A stretch of 64,000 nt of DNA from CAVTRI01 sp963737075 (GTDB lineage: Bacteria > Actinomycetota > Acidimicrobiia > Acidimicrobiales > Palsa-688). Both the position numbers and the translations under genes were made by a program. Location of the stretch: positions 1,240,001 to 1,304,000 of the forward strand of contig CAVTRI010000001.1 in assembly GCA_963737075.1 (NCBI GenBank). Reading direction: 5' to 3'. A model generated the notes under the pieces. It did no database searches, was not told the origin of the DNA, and saw only the letters and a list, made by a program, of their open reading frames with translations. Positions 63,646 to 64,000 of this stretch are shown one piece after another. Within the stretch, counting starts at the first letter, position 1, and every line of letters starts with the position of its first letter.

Positions 63646-64000
63646 CGCAGTCGCAGCTGCCGCTGGAGGCCGGGGTTGTGGGGTCCCCGGTTCGGGGCCA
63701 CGGCACGAGCATCCCTCCGCTCGGGCTGGACGACGACGAACTGGCCGCGTGCGTCTCCTGCGGGCTGTGCCTCGCGTACTGCCCGACGTACCGGGTGACG
63801 GGGGAGGAGGGCCTGTCTCCCCGCGGCCGCATTGCTGCGATGCGCGCCGTGCAGGCGGGTGCGCCCATCGACGCAGAAGTCGGCCGCCTGATGCGCACCT
63901 GCGTCCAGTGTCGGGCCTGCGAGACAGCATGCCCGTCGGCAGTCCCCTTCGGGCACTTGATGGAGGGCACCCGGGCCGCGCTGGCTCGCGTGCAGCCCGT
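63642..64000 (+). CDS. glcF: Glycolate oxidase iron-sulfur subunit GlcF, 3' end missing
   Basis: Open to the window end (119 codons). Two 4Fe-4S motifs: ACVSCGLCLAYCPTYR near residue 36 and TCVQCRACETACPSAVPF near residue 87. GlcF carries electrons from the FAD subunits to the quinone pool via its CCG domains, which lie beyond the window. ATG 63642 overlaps the glcE stop. No defect is visible in the part seen. Confidence 0.9.
   Translation, partial: MTQSQLPLEAGVVGSPVRGHGTSIPPLGLDDDELAACVSCGLCLAYCPTYRVTGEEGLSPRGRIAAMRAVQAGAPIDAEVGRLMRTCVQCRACETACPSAVPFGHLMEGTRAALARVQP

Overview
The window is high-GC, densely coded DNA from an actinobacterium, most likely a soil or freshwater member of the Acidimicrobiia or a close relative. 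This rests on family content, not on a database match: an AdnAB-type helicase-nuclease, a resuscitation-promoting-factor (Rpf) domain, a coproporphyrin-type ferrochelatase, DUF3151 and SCO6745-family proteins, LmbE-type deacetylases of the mycothiol kind, many GTG starts, and a heavy load of acyl-CoA dehydrogenases and enoyl-CoA hydratases. No rRNA, tRNA, CRISPR array or phage gene was recognised.

Layout. 1-9.4 kb: the end of an NlpC/P60 cell-wall hydrolase, acyl-CoA dehydrogenase, enoyl-CoA hydratase, LmbE deacetylase plus methyltransferase, a frameshifted histidine-kinase-type ATPase/GAF regulator, acyl-CoA thioesterase, D-aminoacyl-tRNA deacylase, and a glycosyltransferase with an alkyltransferase-like repair protein. 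9.4-14.1 kb: a gene-free repeat region, an Rpf-type lytic enzyme, and an NMT1/THI5-type ABC importer operon. 14.2-23.6 kb: aminotransferase, Rrf2 regulator, enoyl-CoA hydratase, NadD-like and DNA glycosylase genes, ahcY, a second LmbE protein, acyl-CoA dehydrogenase and ferrochelatase. 23.65-29.3 kb: one 1,883-codon gene that appears to join AdnA-like and AdnB-like halves. 29.3-45 kb: amidase, enoyl-CoA hydratases, a DUF1800/DUF1501 pair, dienelactone hydrolase, ABC ATPase, argS, PP2C phosphatase, a hydroxyacid dehydrogenase/threonine synthase-like pair and a GH38 mannosidase. 45.2-54.8 kb: cold-shock protein, a MobA-FdhD fusion with an internal frameshift, PHP protein, tyrS, GNAT and HIT genes, DUF3151, SUFU, flavin reductase, a SigB/SigF-type sigma factor and an RNase D-like gene. 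54.9-64 kb: GH13 glucosidase, small unknown genes, a Cys-rich protein coupled to an M20 peptidase, a secreted alpha/beta hydrolase, and a glcDEF glycolate oxidase operon cut by the window end.

Most genes are housekeeping or lipid-catabolic, in short operons with 1-4 bp overlaps. The more unusual layer is repetitive DNA: a 111-bp MITE-like element in three copies bounded by CTAG, which coincides with a TAG stop codon twice; a GC-rich dispersed element at the 3' ends of genes and read in different frames; and several local tandem arrays in gene leaders and spacers. Three apparent frameshifts in two genes lie in or near short repeats and may be real or may be assembly errors.
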